DNA of 64,000 nucleotides from Chryseobacterium sp. IHB B 17019 (GCF_001456155.1 NZ_CP013293.1:3968001-4032000); one strand, 5' to 3'. Positions 44,471 to 53,957 are shown, counted from the first letter of the stretch. Numbers and translations: made by a program. The notes: generated from the sequence alone by a model not told the origin.

Positions 44471-44875
44471 CTATTTTCCGTCGAAGTTTTTTAATTCATC
44501 CACTGAAATTCCGAATGCATCGGCATATTTTTTCAGTACGGATTCGCTTAGTGTTTTAAATATTTTTGGTTTTGCGTGTCTTTTTACACGCCATTGCCAC
44601 ATTCCGACATAGGCTGAAAGAACCTGTAAATCCATTTTATTCAGTTCCATGAAATAAATGATAGGACTTACTATATTATTGGCAACATTTTGTTTTGCTT
44701 CTTCAATTCTCTCATTAATCAGCTCCATGGATTCCTCCAAAGCTGCTTTTTTGGCTTCCCAACCAATGCTGTTGGCGGTGGTGTAATTATCGTTTTCATC
44801 AGTCACATACAACACTTCGGTCATGTTGGCTGATTTCAGATTGCTCTCGTCTTGAGGAAGGTCTTGCTTTTTCAT
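44471..44875 (-). CDS. Protein of unknown function in pigment operon
   Basis: 134 residues, soluble and mainly helical. A charged helix (about 44-66: KAALEESMELINERIEEAKQN) precedes IVSPIIYFMELNKMDLQVLSAYVGMWQWRVKRH, and the end LKKYADAFGISVDELKNF looks like a Cro/C1-type helix-turn-helix tail. No named family recognised. Its position, 3 bp from the dehydratase-like gene before it, implies co-translation. A regulator or scaffold is possible. Confidence 0.7.
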   Translation of the reverse strand: MKKQDLPQDESNLKSANMTEVLYVTDENDNYTTANSIGWEAKKAALEESMELINERIEEAKQNVANNIVSPIIYFMELNKMDLQVLSAYVGMWQWRVKRHAKPKIFKTLSESVLKKYADAFGISVDELKNFDGK

Positions 44876-44878
44876 TAG

Positions 44879-45322
44879 TTAGTGCTTTACTTCTTGAATA
44901 AACAAATTTATTTCAGCTCTTATTAATAATTCATCATTATTAAAAGTCTCACAAAAGATATTGCAGATGTTTTCAAACTGCGAAATCAATGACGCTTTTG
45001 AAATGATTTTATCACCGACTTTCGGCAAGGCGAAAACTTCAATTTTTTTGATATTGGTAATAAAACCGATCACTTTTGTGTCTGCTTCAGGATTTTCGAA
45101 GAAACTTTGCCCGAAAATGGATGAACAGGTCTGCGCAGAATTTTCAATTAAACCAACTTCTGTAAACTCATTATTATGAACAAAAATATTATCTTCTTTG
45201 ATTTCAAAGGAAGTCACAACTTTTTCTTTGGTCAGTTCCAAAATATGATCCGCCATAAGCATCGGCTCGCGATGTGGCAGAAAATTGTGCATGTTGATGA
45301 TATGTTCTTCCTTGATTTCCAT
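44879..45322 (-). CDS. Dehydratase-like hotdog protein
   Basis: 147 residues of the FabZ-related family found in aryl-polyene loci. The N-terminus LPHREPMLMADHI mirrors FabZ. IENSAQT keeps the catalytic Glu, but the GHFPG loop is replaced by FVHNNEF, three residues shorter, so the His is displaced. It probably works with the next hotdog gene or with the 34199-34579 protein. Confidence 0.8.
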   Translation of the reverse strand: MEIKEEHIINMHNFLPHREPMLMADHILELTKEKVVTSFEIKEDNIFVHNNEFTEVGLIENSAQTCSSIFGQSFFENPEADTKVIGFITNIKKIEVFALPKVGDKIISKASLISQFENICNIFCETFNNDELLIRAEINLFIQEVKH

Positions 45323-45326
45323 TGCT

Positions 45327-45758
45327 TTACATTATAACAGTTTTCATTTGAGATTTTGCAATAATCTCATCATTTACCTTTGTCACGACATCTACCAGCG
45401 TTACTCCCATCAATTCATTGAGGATAGAAATTTCTGATGTCAATTGATCTCCCAATTCCGGTAATGCCGTTGCCTCAAAAGTTTTAATAGCACCGATGTA
45501 GCCTGTTGGAGCTTCTTTACCTAACAGATAAAATTTGTATCCGGTATGTAAAGCTACACTCTGTGCCTGATGTTCCACCAAGCCTGAAGCCTGAAAAACT
45601 CTATTCTGAACAAAAATGTTTTCCTCTTTTATTTCAAAACCTGAAATCAAATGATTTTCAGAATAATCCGTAATGCTGTTTACCATTACGAAAGGAAATC
45701 GCTGCGGAATTAAACTTTCCACAAAATTTTGATCAGATGTTGGCAGTTTGTTTTCCAT
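45327..45758 (-). CDS. Second dehydratase-like hotdog protein
   Basis: 143 residues from the ATG at 45758; the stop and start codons of darB and this gene share one base (TAATG). The N-terminus LIPQRFPFVMVNSI mirrors FabZ. LVEHQAQS keeps the Glu, but FVQNRVF has Gln where the sister protein has His, so no dehydratase His remains here. It is likely a non-catalytic or complementary subunit. Confidence 0.8.
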   Translation of the reverse strand: MENKLPTSDQNFVESLIPQRFPFVMVNSITDYSENHLISGFEIKEENIFVQNRVFQASGLVEHQAQSVALHTGYKFYLLGKEAPTGYIGAIKTFEATALPELGDQLTSEISILNELMGVTLVDVVTKVNDEIIAKSQMKTVIM

Positions 45759-46897
45759 TAGCAAACCGTTAATAAAGCACAAGAATAAGCAAATCTTCCA
45801 CTTTCCGGAACACAAAGAAGTACTTTTTCTCCTTTTTTCAACTTTCCGGAATTCATTAATTGTTCCAGGGCGATGAAAATAGAACCTGCACCGATGTTTC
45901 CAACCTCAGAAAGGTTGTAGAACCACTTTTCCCAAGGGAAATCCAATCCTACTTTGGCAAATTCGTCTTTTAAGCCTTCTTTAAAATATCCTGAAGAAAT
46001 ATGAGCCAAAACGTGGTCCACAGTATCCGGATCAAGGTTGTGCTTGTCGAAAGATGATCTCAAACTTTCTGCGCCTTTTACCAAAATATATTTATCTAAA
46101 ACTTTCGTGTCTTGTTTTAATGCAAAAATTGATTGCTTCAACCATTCGTCAGAAGGATAATCTGCCCAAGATTTTAAGCTTCCGTCTTCTTGCTTTTCTG
46201 TCCCTGCATACATACACGCTTCGATTTCGTGAGCATAGGAATAGAAGTCTATAAATTCTATTTTTAAGGAAACTTCGTTTTCTCGTGGCTGTCCTTCCAA
46301 TAAAAATGCACCCGCCCCGTCAGACAACATCCATCTTAAAAATTCTCTTTTGAAGGCGATGATCGGTCTTTCTTCCAATAAGATCAGGTTTTCTGCCTCA
46401 TGGTTGAATTTATCTGCAGTCATCCATGCAGACATTCTTTCAGAGCCAACACAGACTGCATTTTTATGAACTCCTGCTTTTACAGAAAGGAATCCGTAGT
46501 TCAAAGCATTCATTCCGGAATTACAAAGACCTGATGCGGTATTGATGGCGAGAGACTTATTCATATCCAATTCTCCATGAACCATCGAAGCATGCGAAGG
46601 CTGGATCTGATCCGGAGAAGAAGTCCCTACGGACAGCAATTCCATATCTTCTTTTTTAAATTTCTCATCAAAAAGCCCTTCCACAGCTTTGGCTGCGATT
46701 TGTGCGTTGGTATGAGTTGGGTTTCCTTCTTTATCTAAAGCATAATATCTTGTAGTAATCTTGTTGTTTCTTAAAATAATAGACTTTGCTTTTGAGGGAG
46801 CGCCGTTTATATAGCCAAGATACGTTTCCATCTCGTCATTAGAAACCGGTTCATTAGGTAAGTATGTAAATGCTTTTGTTATGAATACGTCGTTCAT
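45758..46897 (-). CDS. darB: Dialkylresorcinol ketosynthase III (DarB-like)
   Basis: KAS III/FabH-fold enzyme, 379 aa. Cys125 in TASGLCNSGMN is the nucleophile, and His (VLAHISSGYF) and Asn (SEVGNIGAGS) complete the triad. Dialkylresorcinol pathways use DarB with DarA to join two acyl chains into a resorcinol ring. It follows darA by 1 bp and is a marker that this locus makes the resorcinol half of a flexirubin. Confidence 0.9.
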   Translation of the reverse strand: MNDVFITKAFTYLPNEPVSNDEMETYLGYINGAPSKAKSIILRNNKITTRYYALDKEGNPTHTNAQIAAKAVEGLFDEKFKKEDMELLSVGTSSPDQIQPSHASMVHGELDMNKSLAINTASGLCNSGMNALNYGFLSVKAGVHKNAVCVGSERMSAWMTADKFNHEAENLILLEERPIIAFKREFLRWMLSDGAGAFLLEGQPRENEVSLKIEFIDFYSYAHEIEACMYAGTEKQEDGSLKSWADYPSDEWLKQSIFALKQDTKVLDKYILVKGAESLRSSFDKHNLDPDTVDHVLAHISSGYFKEGLKDEFAKVGLDFPWEKWFYNLSEVGNIGAGSIFIALEQLMNSGKLKKGEKVLLCVPESGRFAYSCALLTVC

Positions 46898-46898
46898 T

Positions 46899-47813
46899 CT
46901 ATTTTAAATTAATTCCTTGTAAATATTCTCTTTGTTTTTTTCTTTTAAACCAAAAAAGTGGGGTTGTCAACAAGTGTAAAACCAACACGATCGGTGAAAT
47001 AATCCATATGGCTGCCATCAAATATACCTTAAAGAATTTGATCAGCAATGGTCGTTTTTCTTTTTTCTTAATGATGAGATTAGACCAAACAGTGAAAATT
47101 TTGTTTCCCACTTTTTCTACCCTTACCAAAAATGGCCTGATCTCCACAGCTCCGTTTTTTATCAGATCCGGCTGAAGAGTATTCAAATCATTATTGGCGA
47201 AATGTCTTTCAATAATCTCGCCATATTTTACAGAACCTGAAATTTCTTCCTCCGAAACTCCGGCAGCGGGCAATATTCCGGACTTTTCTTTTTGTCCGGT
47301 AGTCATCCAGCGAAGGATGGTCAATACACTTGTATAATTGTCGTGTCTGTCTACCAGTGCAATATTTCCTACCAGATTAGCTTTTAAATCTCTTAAATAA
47401 ACTTTCAGCTTTTCCTGCGATAGCATCCACATATTTCTTGTTCCGGAAATGGTGACAACCGGTGTGTTTTTTAAAATACCTTCCGCAAAGCTGCTTTTTA
47501 AGAATGAAATAATCGGGATAGAAGGCGTCAGATACCAAACCTGATATCCGAATATGATAAGATCAAACTTTTTGTTTAGCACCTCTTGAGGCGGAGGAAG
47601 GATTTCGCTGGGAATCTGCAGGTAAGATTCCGGAAATGTATTGAAGAAAACATCACTGGACCAAGGGAAAGGAAATTCTTTCTTCAGCTGGATATTGTAA
47701 AAAGTAACATCATAGTCATCCTTTTTTTCTTCAAAAGGACGGGCAACATTTTTCACAATATCCTCCAGCTGGCCGGTCTGTGAATAATATATAATCAGTA
47801 TATTTTTTTTCAT
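46899..47813 (-). CDS. darA: Dialkylresorcinol condensing enzyme (DarA-like)
   Basis: 304 residues. The flavodoxin-like N-terminus (ILIIYYSQTGQLEDIV) and the segments GYQVWYLTPSIPIISFLKSSFAEGIL and ISGTRNMWMLSQEKL are characteristic of DarA. A C-terminal membrane helix (about 268-292) anchors it. Together with DarB it forms the 2,5-dialkylresorcinol; the exact chemical step of DarA is assigned by homology. Confidence 0.88.
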   Translation of the reverse strand: MKKNILIIYYSQTGQLEDIVKNVARPFEEKKDDYDVTFYNIQLKKEFPFPWSSDVFFNTFPESYLQIPSEILPPPQEVLNKKFDLIIFGYQVWYLTPSIPIISFLKSSFAEGILKNTPVVTISGTRNMWMLSQEKLKVYLRDLKANLVGNIALVDRHDNYTSVLTILRWMTTGQKEKSGILPAAGVSEEEISGSVKYGEIIERHFANNDLNTLQPDLIKNGAVEIRPFLVRVEKVGNKIFTVWSNLIIKKKEKRPLLIKFFKVYLMAAIWIISPIVLVLHLLTTPLFWFKRKKQREYLQGINLK

Positions 47814-47855
47814 TAATACTTTTTAGCGTTTACAAAAATATGCTTTTCCTATTTA

Positions 47856-50800
47856 TTATCTGGTTTTAAATATTTTTAATGATTCTGAACTGAATTTTAA
47901 TTCATAATTCCTATTTTCAAAAGGATTGTTCTGAATGTTCAGAAGGGCGATGGTTTCAGGTAATTCCGTGATTTCACCGCTATTAAAATTTTCATCTGAA
48001 ATCAAAAGAACGTCAATACTCTTATTAATTTCCGTAAGATCTTTTATGTAATTAATCTTTCTCCTTTTTACTATATAATTCTGCTGGGCAATTGTTCTTT
48101 TCTCTTCATTCTTTATAAATGTGAAGATTCTTCTGCCTGCTTCCTGAAGGGTAAGTAAAACATCTTTTTGCCCAAAATCATCTGCAAAGTGCAAAATGTT
48201 TGCATCTTTTGGAATATGCCTGTTCAATTCAAAATAAGCAGATTTGTTGGCTTTGAAATCTTCCTTCATCTCTTTTACCACTTCATTATCCTTATATAAG
48301 AAACTTAAAAATAATTTTTTCTTAAAATAATTTTCATCTTCAAGACTACTTCTCAATTTCGCAAACTCTTCTCTGAAATAAGCATTAATTTTTTTGGTTC
48401 TTTCTGAATAATTTTTACCAAATGACACATCATCCTTGTTGATTCTGTCTCCAACTTTTACTGTAATCGCACCGTCATAAATAATAAAGTCCCCTTTCGG
48501 CAACACCTCAGAATTCCCGTGAATGTAAAGCGGCAAAATGTCCAGTCCGAACCGCTCAGCCAGATAAAAAGCCCCTTTGTGGAACCTCTTCACATCGTTT
48601 GTGTAAGAGCGTTCTGCTTCCGGAAAGACAACCAGGGAATAGCCCTGTTCTATTTTTTCTTTCAATTTATCCATTCCGTTTTCGATTCCCTGCGAAACCG
48701 GATAGAAACCCAGAGCCCTTACCAATTTTCCAAATACCGGCGAATTGTACACCCAGTCATTCACCAGGTAAATAATCTTATGATTGCTCATCGCCAAAGC
48801 CAATGTATCAAGAAATGACGTATGATTTGCAATAATTACCGCCGGCCTGCTGAAATCTTCTTTTGGGTTTTTGATGACTCTTTTCTTTACAAATGGATTG
48901 GAATATAAGACAGAAGTTAAAAACTTAGCTAAAATTAATTTAATAAAATCTAATGTCCTGCCTTTTGAATTTTTCACGAAAATACTTCCAATAGCGGAAA
49001 ATATCATCCCTCCTAATCCATAATACAGAAAAGAAATAATTGAATTTAATAATAATCTGAAAGTAATTGGTGAAAGTCCTTTTTTTGCCCTGTTTATGAT
49101 TAATACCCTAAACCAAAACGGATATAAAGTTGAGGTAATAATGATTACGGAAAACATCCCGATCAGAGCTACTAAAGCCAAGGAATGCAATGCCGGATGT
49201 TTTGCAAAAACAAGTGATCCGATAGAAAGAATAGTTGTGAAAACCGCAAGGATAATAGAAATTCTATAAGTAGGAAGCTCATTTTTCCCTGTAGTATGTT
49301 CCTTTTGCATGGCCTGAGTAAGAAAAATACTGAAATCATCTCCTACCCCGAAAACCAGCGTACAAACTACCGTACTGAAAATATTTAATTCTAATCCCAA
49401 AAAATACAGAATCCCCGCTGTCACAACCCCCGTCAATACAATCGGGAACATGGTAAGGATGGTAAGCTCAAAATTCCTGAAGAAAACAATGATCGTCAAA
49501 ATAATCGCTAAAAGAGAATAATTAATTAAAGTATTAAAATCTCTTTTTAATAAGCCTAAAAAGTTTTCATTCATTTGCTGGCGGTCAATCGCAAGAGCAT
49601 CGTGATTTTTTTCAACATCTTTGATGAAGGTATCCCTTTTTTTATCATCAACTTTTACGACATTCGAAACGGTGAAAAAGCCATTTTCGTTGCTTAAAAA
49701 CTCTGAAACCTGTAAAGCTTTTACTGCTGAGTAGTCTTTTAAGCTTAGCGCAGTATAATTTTTATTCAAATTTTCATTAAACTGATCAAAAGCGGAGCTG
49801 TTGAACCCGAATCTGGAGCCGTTATCAATCAGTTCGGAGATTGTCCGGTTCTTTTTATTGTTGTCCCAGAATTTTTTCCATGCTTCGATCTTTTTTTGTT
49901 GATCTTTTTCAGATAAAACAACGTTTCCAAGAGAATTATAACTTAAAATTTTCCCTTCTCGTTTTTCTTTTTCCAAAAATTGGCTTAATTGTGAGTTTCT
50001 GGCCAACGCTTCTTCTTCTGAATTCCCGTAAGAAATCGTGTAGATGGATTTTGAAGTGATGTCTGAAAGTTTCTGAAGTTTTGCTTCGCTGATTTTTAAA
50101 TCTTTTGGAATATAATTTAAATCACCAATATCTTCATTAAAACCAACATGTCTGAAACCAAAAATACATGCCACAATAATAATTGAACAGACAATGATCA
50201 ACGGTTTGTTTTTTTCGTAAGGATAAGAACCTATTTTGTCAATAAAATTTGCCTTCGGGCTGTGTTCTTCTTCCTTTGGTTTGTAGAGTTGAGGTACGAT
50301 AATCAGTGCAGTAATTGAGGATAAAATAACGGTAATCGCAGCAAAAAGTCCCAGATCTTTCAACGCTTCCGAACGCACAAAAATCAGGCACAGAAATGAA
50401 ACTGCAGTCGTCACGCTGCTTAAAATAATAGGTTTTGTAATTTCTTTGTAAAGCTCTTCAATATTATTATTGTGCTTGTAATGGGTAAGAATATGGAGAG
50501 CATAATCAATCGTAATTCCTATAAGAATGGCGCCGACACTTAGTGAAATGGCGGAAATTTTATCTTTAATAAAGTACAAGATCAAAAGGGCAAGCAAAAC
50601 CGAGAACACGGTCGGCAAAAATACAATGATCGGCGTAAAAAAGTTCCTGAAATAGTAGATCAGCAAGATCAAAAGTACCGTCATGGAAATCATCACCGTA
50701 TTTTGAATGTCTTTTTTGATCTGTTGGGCATTGGCAACGGCAATGACCGGCGAACCAAAATAGCTGATCTCAGTTTTTCCTTTGAATTTTTTATTAATTC

Positions 50801-51509
50801 CGTCCTTTATAGTATTAAGCTGGTTGATAAAGTATTCGTTGCTTTTGGTATCGTTGCTTTTATTTTTCGGGTCGAGGAAAAGCAGGAGGTTTTTGCCGTC
50901 TTTGGTGACGATATAGTTGTCTTCAAGCTTGAAATCTTTATTGACATTAAGAGCATTCAGTTTTTTGATCCCTAAAAAAGTGATTCCGAGCGGGTCTTTT
51001 TTAATAAATTCTTTGGTTACCAGGCTTGTAGGCGAAACTAATGAAACATAATTGTTTTCAACCTGTTTTGCAATGCTATCTTTTTGAAGTTTCCTTTCAA
51101 TTTCCTTATAATCGTTCTCATCTAAGAATAAGGGAAGGTTTTGATTCACAAAATCGAAAGTTTCTGAGATTTCATTGTCATTAATTTTTCCCTGAACAGA
51201 GCCGATGTATTTTTGTAAAGGCTCAATTTTATTTAAAAAAGTATCTGCCGTTTCCGATAGCAGAAAACTGTCTTCATTGGATTTGTTTTCAATAATGACA
51301 ATAATTTTATCAGAAAAATTAAGCTGCTTCAATACTTTTGCCGTAAGATCAGATTTTTCATTTTTGGGAATTATCTGATTGATATCTTCTTCAAAATTAA
51401 TTTTTGAAGCAAAGAAACCGCATAAAACAGCTATTCCGACTGCAAAAAGTACAGACAAAAGCTTATTTTTAGCGATCAGATAATATAAAAATATAAAGAA
51501 GCGATGCAT
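47856..51509 (-). CDS. MMPL/RND exporter fused to PlsC-like acyltransferase
   Basis: 1217 residues with three parts. Residues about 1-820 are an MMPL/RND exporter: about 12 helices, two large periplasmic loops and paired motifs such as AILIGITIDYALHILTHY and FGVGDDFSIFLTQ. Residues about 860-1060 are a lysophosphatidate-type acyltransferase with ANHTSFLD and FPEAERSYTN. A C-terminal stretch (about 1080-1217) with HFADDFGQKDVLLTL looks like a methyltransferase-type Rossmann segment. It is the first gene of the operon and could acylate and export the pigment in one polypeptide. Confidence 0.87.
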   Translation of the reverse strand: MHRFFIFLYYLIAKNKLLSVLFAVGIAVLCGFFASKINFEEDINQIIPKNEKSDLTAKVLKQLNFSDKIIVIIENKSNEDSFLLSETADTFLNKIEPLQKYIGSVQGKINDNEISETFDFVNQNLPLFLDENDYKEIERKLQKDSIAKQVENNYVSLVSPTSLVTKEFIKKDPLGITFLGIKKLNALNVNKDFKLEDNYIVTKDGKNLLLFLDPKNKSNDTKSNEYFINQLNTIKDGINKKFKGKTEISYFGSPVIAVANAQQIKKDIQNTVMISMTVLLILLIYYFRNFFTPIIVFLPTVFSVLLALLILYFIKDKISAISLSVGAILIGITIDYALHILTHYKHNNNIEELYKEITKPIILSSVTTAVSFLCLIFVRSEALKDLGLFAAITVILSSITALIIVPQLYKPKEEEHSPKANFIDKIGSYPYEKNKPLIIVCSIIIVACIFGFRHVGFNEDIGDLNYIPKDLKISEAKLQKLSDITSKSIYTISYGNSEEEALARNSQLSQFLEKEKREGKILSYNSLGNVVLSEKDQQKKIEAWKKFWDNNKKNRTISELIDNGSRFGFNSSAFDQFNENLNKNYTALSLKDYSAVKALQVSEFLSNENGFFTVSNVVKVDDKKRDTFIKDVEKNHDALAIDRQQMNENFLGLLKRDFNTLINYSLLAIILTIIVFFRNFELTILTMFPIVLTGVVTAGILYFLGLELNIFSTVVCTLVFGVGDDFSIFLTQAMQKEHTTGKNELPTYRISIILAVFTTILSIGSLVFAKHPALHSLALVALIGMFSVIIITSTLYPFWFRVLIINRAKKGLSPITFRLLLNSIISFLYYGLGGMIFSAIGSIFVKNSKGRTLDFIKLILAKFLTSVLYSNPFVKKRVIKNPKEDFSRPAVIIANHTSFLDTLALAMSNHKIIYLVNDWVYNSPVFGKLVRALGFYPVSQGIENGMDKLKEKIEQGYSLVVFPEAERSYTNDVKRFHKGAFYLAERFGLDILPLYIHGNSEVLPKGDFIIYDGAITVKVGDRINKDDVSFGKNYSERTKKINAYFREEFAKLRSSLEDENYFKKKLFLSFLYKDNEVVKEMKEDFKANKSAYFELNRHIPKDANILHFADDFGQKDVLLTLQEAGRRIFTFIKNEEKRTIAQQNYIVKRRKINYIKDLTEINKSIDVLLISDENFNSGEITELPETIALLNIQNNPFENRNYELKFSSESLKIFKTR

Positions 51510-51530
51510 GACATTGTAAAATCAAGTTTG

Positions 51531-51538
51531 CAAATTTA
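51531..51538 (-). promoter_or_regulatory. -7 box of the long pigment operon
   Basis: TAAATTTG on the minus strand, 22 bp before the exporter-fusion start, matches TAnnTTTG. No TTG element at the usual spacing. Confidence 0.55.
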
Positions 51539-51625
51539 ATTTTTTCATTATTACTTTAAAAAGATTTAACAATAAGTTTTGTCTGAAAATCAATAAAATA
51601 TTCTAGGTGGAATGAAAAAAACTTC

Positions 51626-51633
51626 TACTTTTG
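51626..51633 (+). promoter_or_regulatory. -7 box of the membrane-protein pair
   Basis: TACTTTTG matches TAnnTTTG on the plus strand, 71 bp before the start of the 51704 gene; no TTG element is evident. Confidence 0.45.
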
Positions 51634-51703
51634 CAAAAGTTCCCGATTGATGAAATACATTTTAAAGCAAAAATTACCTAAGTAATATAGCTTAGATTTT
51701 GAT

Positions 51704-52714
51704 ATGTTTAAAATATTTGATGAAAAAATAAACGGATTTTTATTTGTAATAGTTCTTCCGCTTTTGTTGTTTGCGATGTCTTATTATGGGTTCGAATCAT
51801 CTTATACGAGATTAAAGACTTCCGAAAGACCTCCGGCGTTTTTATTCAGTTCCGTGTATGCTTACAGGGTAATTCCTAATTACCTTAGTGTACAGATGAC
51901 TGATATGATGGAATATCTTTTGAATCATCCGCTTTCTTCTTTTAAGAATTTTTTTTCCAAAAACGGAACACCTTTTTATCATGGGCTTTTCGTGATGAAC
52001 AGCTTTTTCTTTATTTTGTGTTCTCTGATACTCAATTCTATTTTTAAACTTAATGCTTCAGAATTTCTTCGGAATAATAATGTAAGGAGAATTATTCATC
52101 TGCTGTCGGTTTTCTTTATTGTGATTACACAGTATGCTCCAACGAATTGTGATACCATTGCATTGTTTTGTTATCTGGCAGGTGTTTTTTTAACATTTAA
52201 ATATTCATTAACCCAGAAAAAATCATACTATTATATACTGATAGCCCTAATTATTGTGTCAACCTTTGTAAGGGAAACTGCATGTCTTAATATTGCTTTT
52301 TTTGCTGCTGTTTTCTTTAACTTTAATGATTTAAAAGAAAAAAAATATAAATTTATCTGGCAGATTATTCCTTTGGTTATTGCATTTCTTGTTCCTTATT
52401 TAGGGTTGAGAAAAATGATTACGCAGGAAGAAACGACTTTTGTAGAGGGCTTTTATATTAATAGAAATTTTGGAAGCCCGTTTAATTTGGCCGGACTGTT
52501 TTTTGCAATTATTGTTTTGAACTTTATTTATCAAATGTGCATAAATGAAGAGAATAAAAATGTATTGAAAAAATATCTTTTTTTCTCAATGCCTTATCTT
52601 ATTATGATCACTTTAGTGGGGCTGTTCTGGGAGGTGAGACTTTTTCTGCCTCTTATTCTTACGGCAATTATTGTGGCGCTTTATCAATTTAAAAATTCAA
52701 AAATCAAGGCATGA
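51704..52714 (+). CDS. Polytopic membrane protein, unknown function
   Basis: 336 residues, about nine membrane helices. A loop between helices I and II has a Tyr/Arg-rich segment (TRLKTSERPPAFLFSSVYAYRVIPN), and STFVRETACLN precedes helix VI. No named family recognised, though the layout recalls GT-C glycosyltransferases or polysaccharide polymerase partners. It overlaps the EpsG-like gene by 4 bp (ATGA), so the two act together. Confidence 0.75.
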   Translation: MFKIFDEKINGFLFVIVLPLLLFAMSYYGFESSYTRLKTSERPPAFLFSSVYAYRVIPNYLSVQMTDMMEYLLNHPLSSFKNFFSKNGTPFYHGLFVMNSFFFILCSLILNSIFKLNASEFLRNNNVRRIIHLLSVFFIVITQYAPTNCDTIALFCYLAGVFLTFKYSLTQKKSYYYILIALIIVSTFVRETACLNIAFFAAVFFNFNDLKEKKYKFIWQIIPLVIAFLVPYLGLRKMITQEETTFVEGFYINRNFGSPFNLAGLFFAIIVLNFIYQMCINEENKNVLKKYLFFSMPYLIMITLVGLFWEVRLFLPLILTAIIVALYQFKNSKIKA

Positions 52715-53850
52715 ATTTACTGCACCCATATTATATTATAGCGATTGTTTACATGCTATTTTTCAGTATCCAGGAGGTTTTTGGCAACAAAGTTGAAAAG
52801 AAATGGTTTTGGTTTTTAGCAATTTATCTAATACTTATTGTAGGACTTCGTGATAATGTAGGACCGGATTATGGTAGTTATCGAGGGATTTATATTTATT
52901 CTGATACCAAGGAATATATTAATATTTTTAGAAAAGCACTGCATATAGAAGGTTCGGAAAATGTAGAAATAGAATGGTTGTATGCGCTGATTAATAAGAT
53001 TTTACTGAATATATTTAATGCTCCGTTTTATATAGTTACCCTTGTTGTAGCAACTTTTGCGATGATCTTTAAGGTAGAATATACGGAAGACAATACATTT
53101 TATCCTTTTACCTTTACTTTATTTATGTTTATCCCGAACTTTTTCATTGGTGAAAGTGGGCAGATAAGGCAGAATTTAGGAACTTTTGTAATTTATTTTG
53201 CGATACGGTACATAAAGGAAAGAAAGTTGCTTCCCTATCTTTTTTGGGTCTTTATAGCTACGGGAATACATAATGTTTGTTATTTATTTTTACCAATGTA
53301 TTGGCTTGTAAAGCTTCCTTTAAACAGGACGACTATGCTTGTTTTAATTTTAGGATCTGTTTTCCTTTCACCTTTTGAGGTTTATAGAGTTTTTGGGGAT
53401 TTTCTGGGTAATTTAACAGCAGACAGTATGCTTGTTGAAGGATTTAATGGATATATTGACGAGACAGCTGAAAGATTAAACGGTGGATTTGGTATTCCTG
53501 AGGCAATGATGGCTATCCTTACTTTTTTCCTGTTTACCTTCGATAAAAAAATGGAGGAGAAATATCCATATTATGAGTATCATAAGGTATTTGCAGTATT
53601 TGGAATATGTATGTATTTTATCTTTAGAAACAATCCCGTATTCTCGTCCAGGATGGCAGGAGCATTTATCGGTTTTGCTTATGTGATTATTCCTAATGCG
53701 ATGTATGTAGTTTCCTCAAATGGGAAGAAATTAATATACAGCTTTATTATTTCGTTGGTAATTTTCAATTTCGTTGTTTTTGCCAGCTTCCGAAACATTG
53801 TCGCAGGTAAATTTACAATTGACTTGTATAAGAATCATATTTTGCCGTAA
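52711..53850 (+). CDS. EpsG-family membrane protein
   Basis: 379 residues, about ten membrane helices. The EpsG signature is visible: VGLRDNVGPDYGSYRGIY near the N-terminus, GQIRQNLGTFVIYFAIRYIKERKLLPY in the middle, then GIHNVCYLF with a His. EpsG proteins are thought to polymerise exopolysaccharide repeat units. No glycosyltransferase or exporter genes accompany the pair, so its substrate is open. Confidence 0.85.
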   Translation: MNLLHPYYIIAIVYMLFFSIQEVFGNKVEKKWFWFLAIYLILIVGLRDNVGPDYGSYRGIYIYSDTKEYINIFRKALHIEGSENVEIEWLYALINKILLNIFNAPFYIVTLVVATFAMIFKVEYTEDNTFYPFTFTLFMFIPNFFIGESGQIRQNLGTFVIYFAIRYIKERKLLPYLFWVFIATGIHNVCYLFLPMYWLVKLPLNRTTMLVLILGSVFLSPFEVYRVFGDFLGNLTADSMLVEGFNGYIDETAERLNGGFGIPEAMMAILTFFLFTFDKKMEEKYPYYEYHKVFAVFGICMYFIFRNNPVFSSRMAGAFIGFAYVIIPNAMYVVSSNGKKLIYSFIISLVIFNFVVFASFRNIVAGKFTIDLYKNHILP

Positions 53851-53926
53851 TAAACTTCAGCATTAAATCCGTAATTTATTATTTAAGTCTACAATTATAT
53901 ATTAGTATATTGAGCTTAAAAAATAA

Positions 53927-53957
53927 TTGTAGAAGACTGATAAAAGTTCTATATTTA
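53927..53957 (+). promoter_or_regulatory. Promoter-like sequence before the first FISUMP gene
   Basis: TTG (53927-53929) and TATATTTA (53950-53957) lie 20 bp apart; the -7 box deviates in the last base. The leader would be about 185 nt. The rest of the 53851-54145 gap is AT-rich without other features. Confidence 0.45.
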
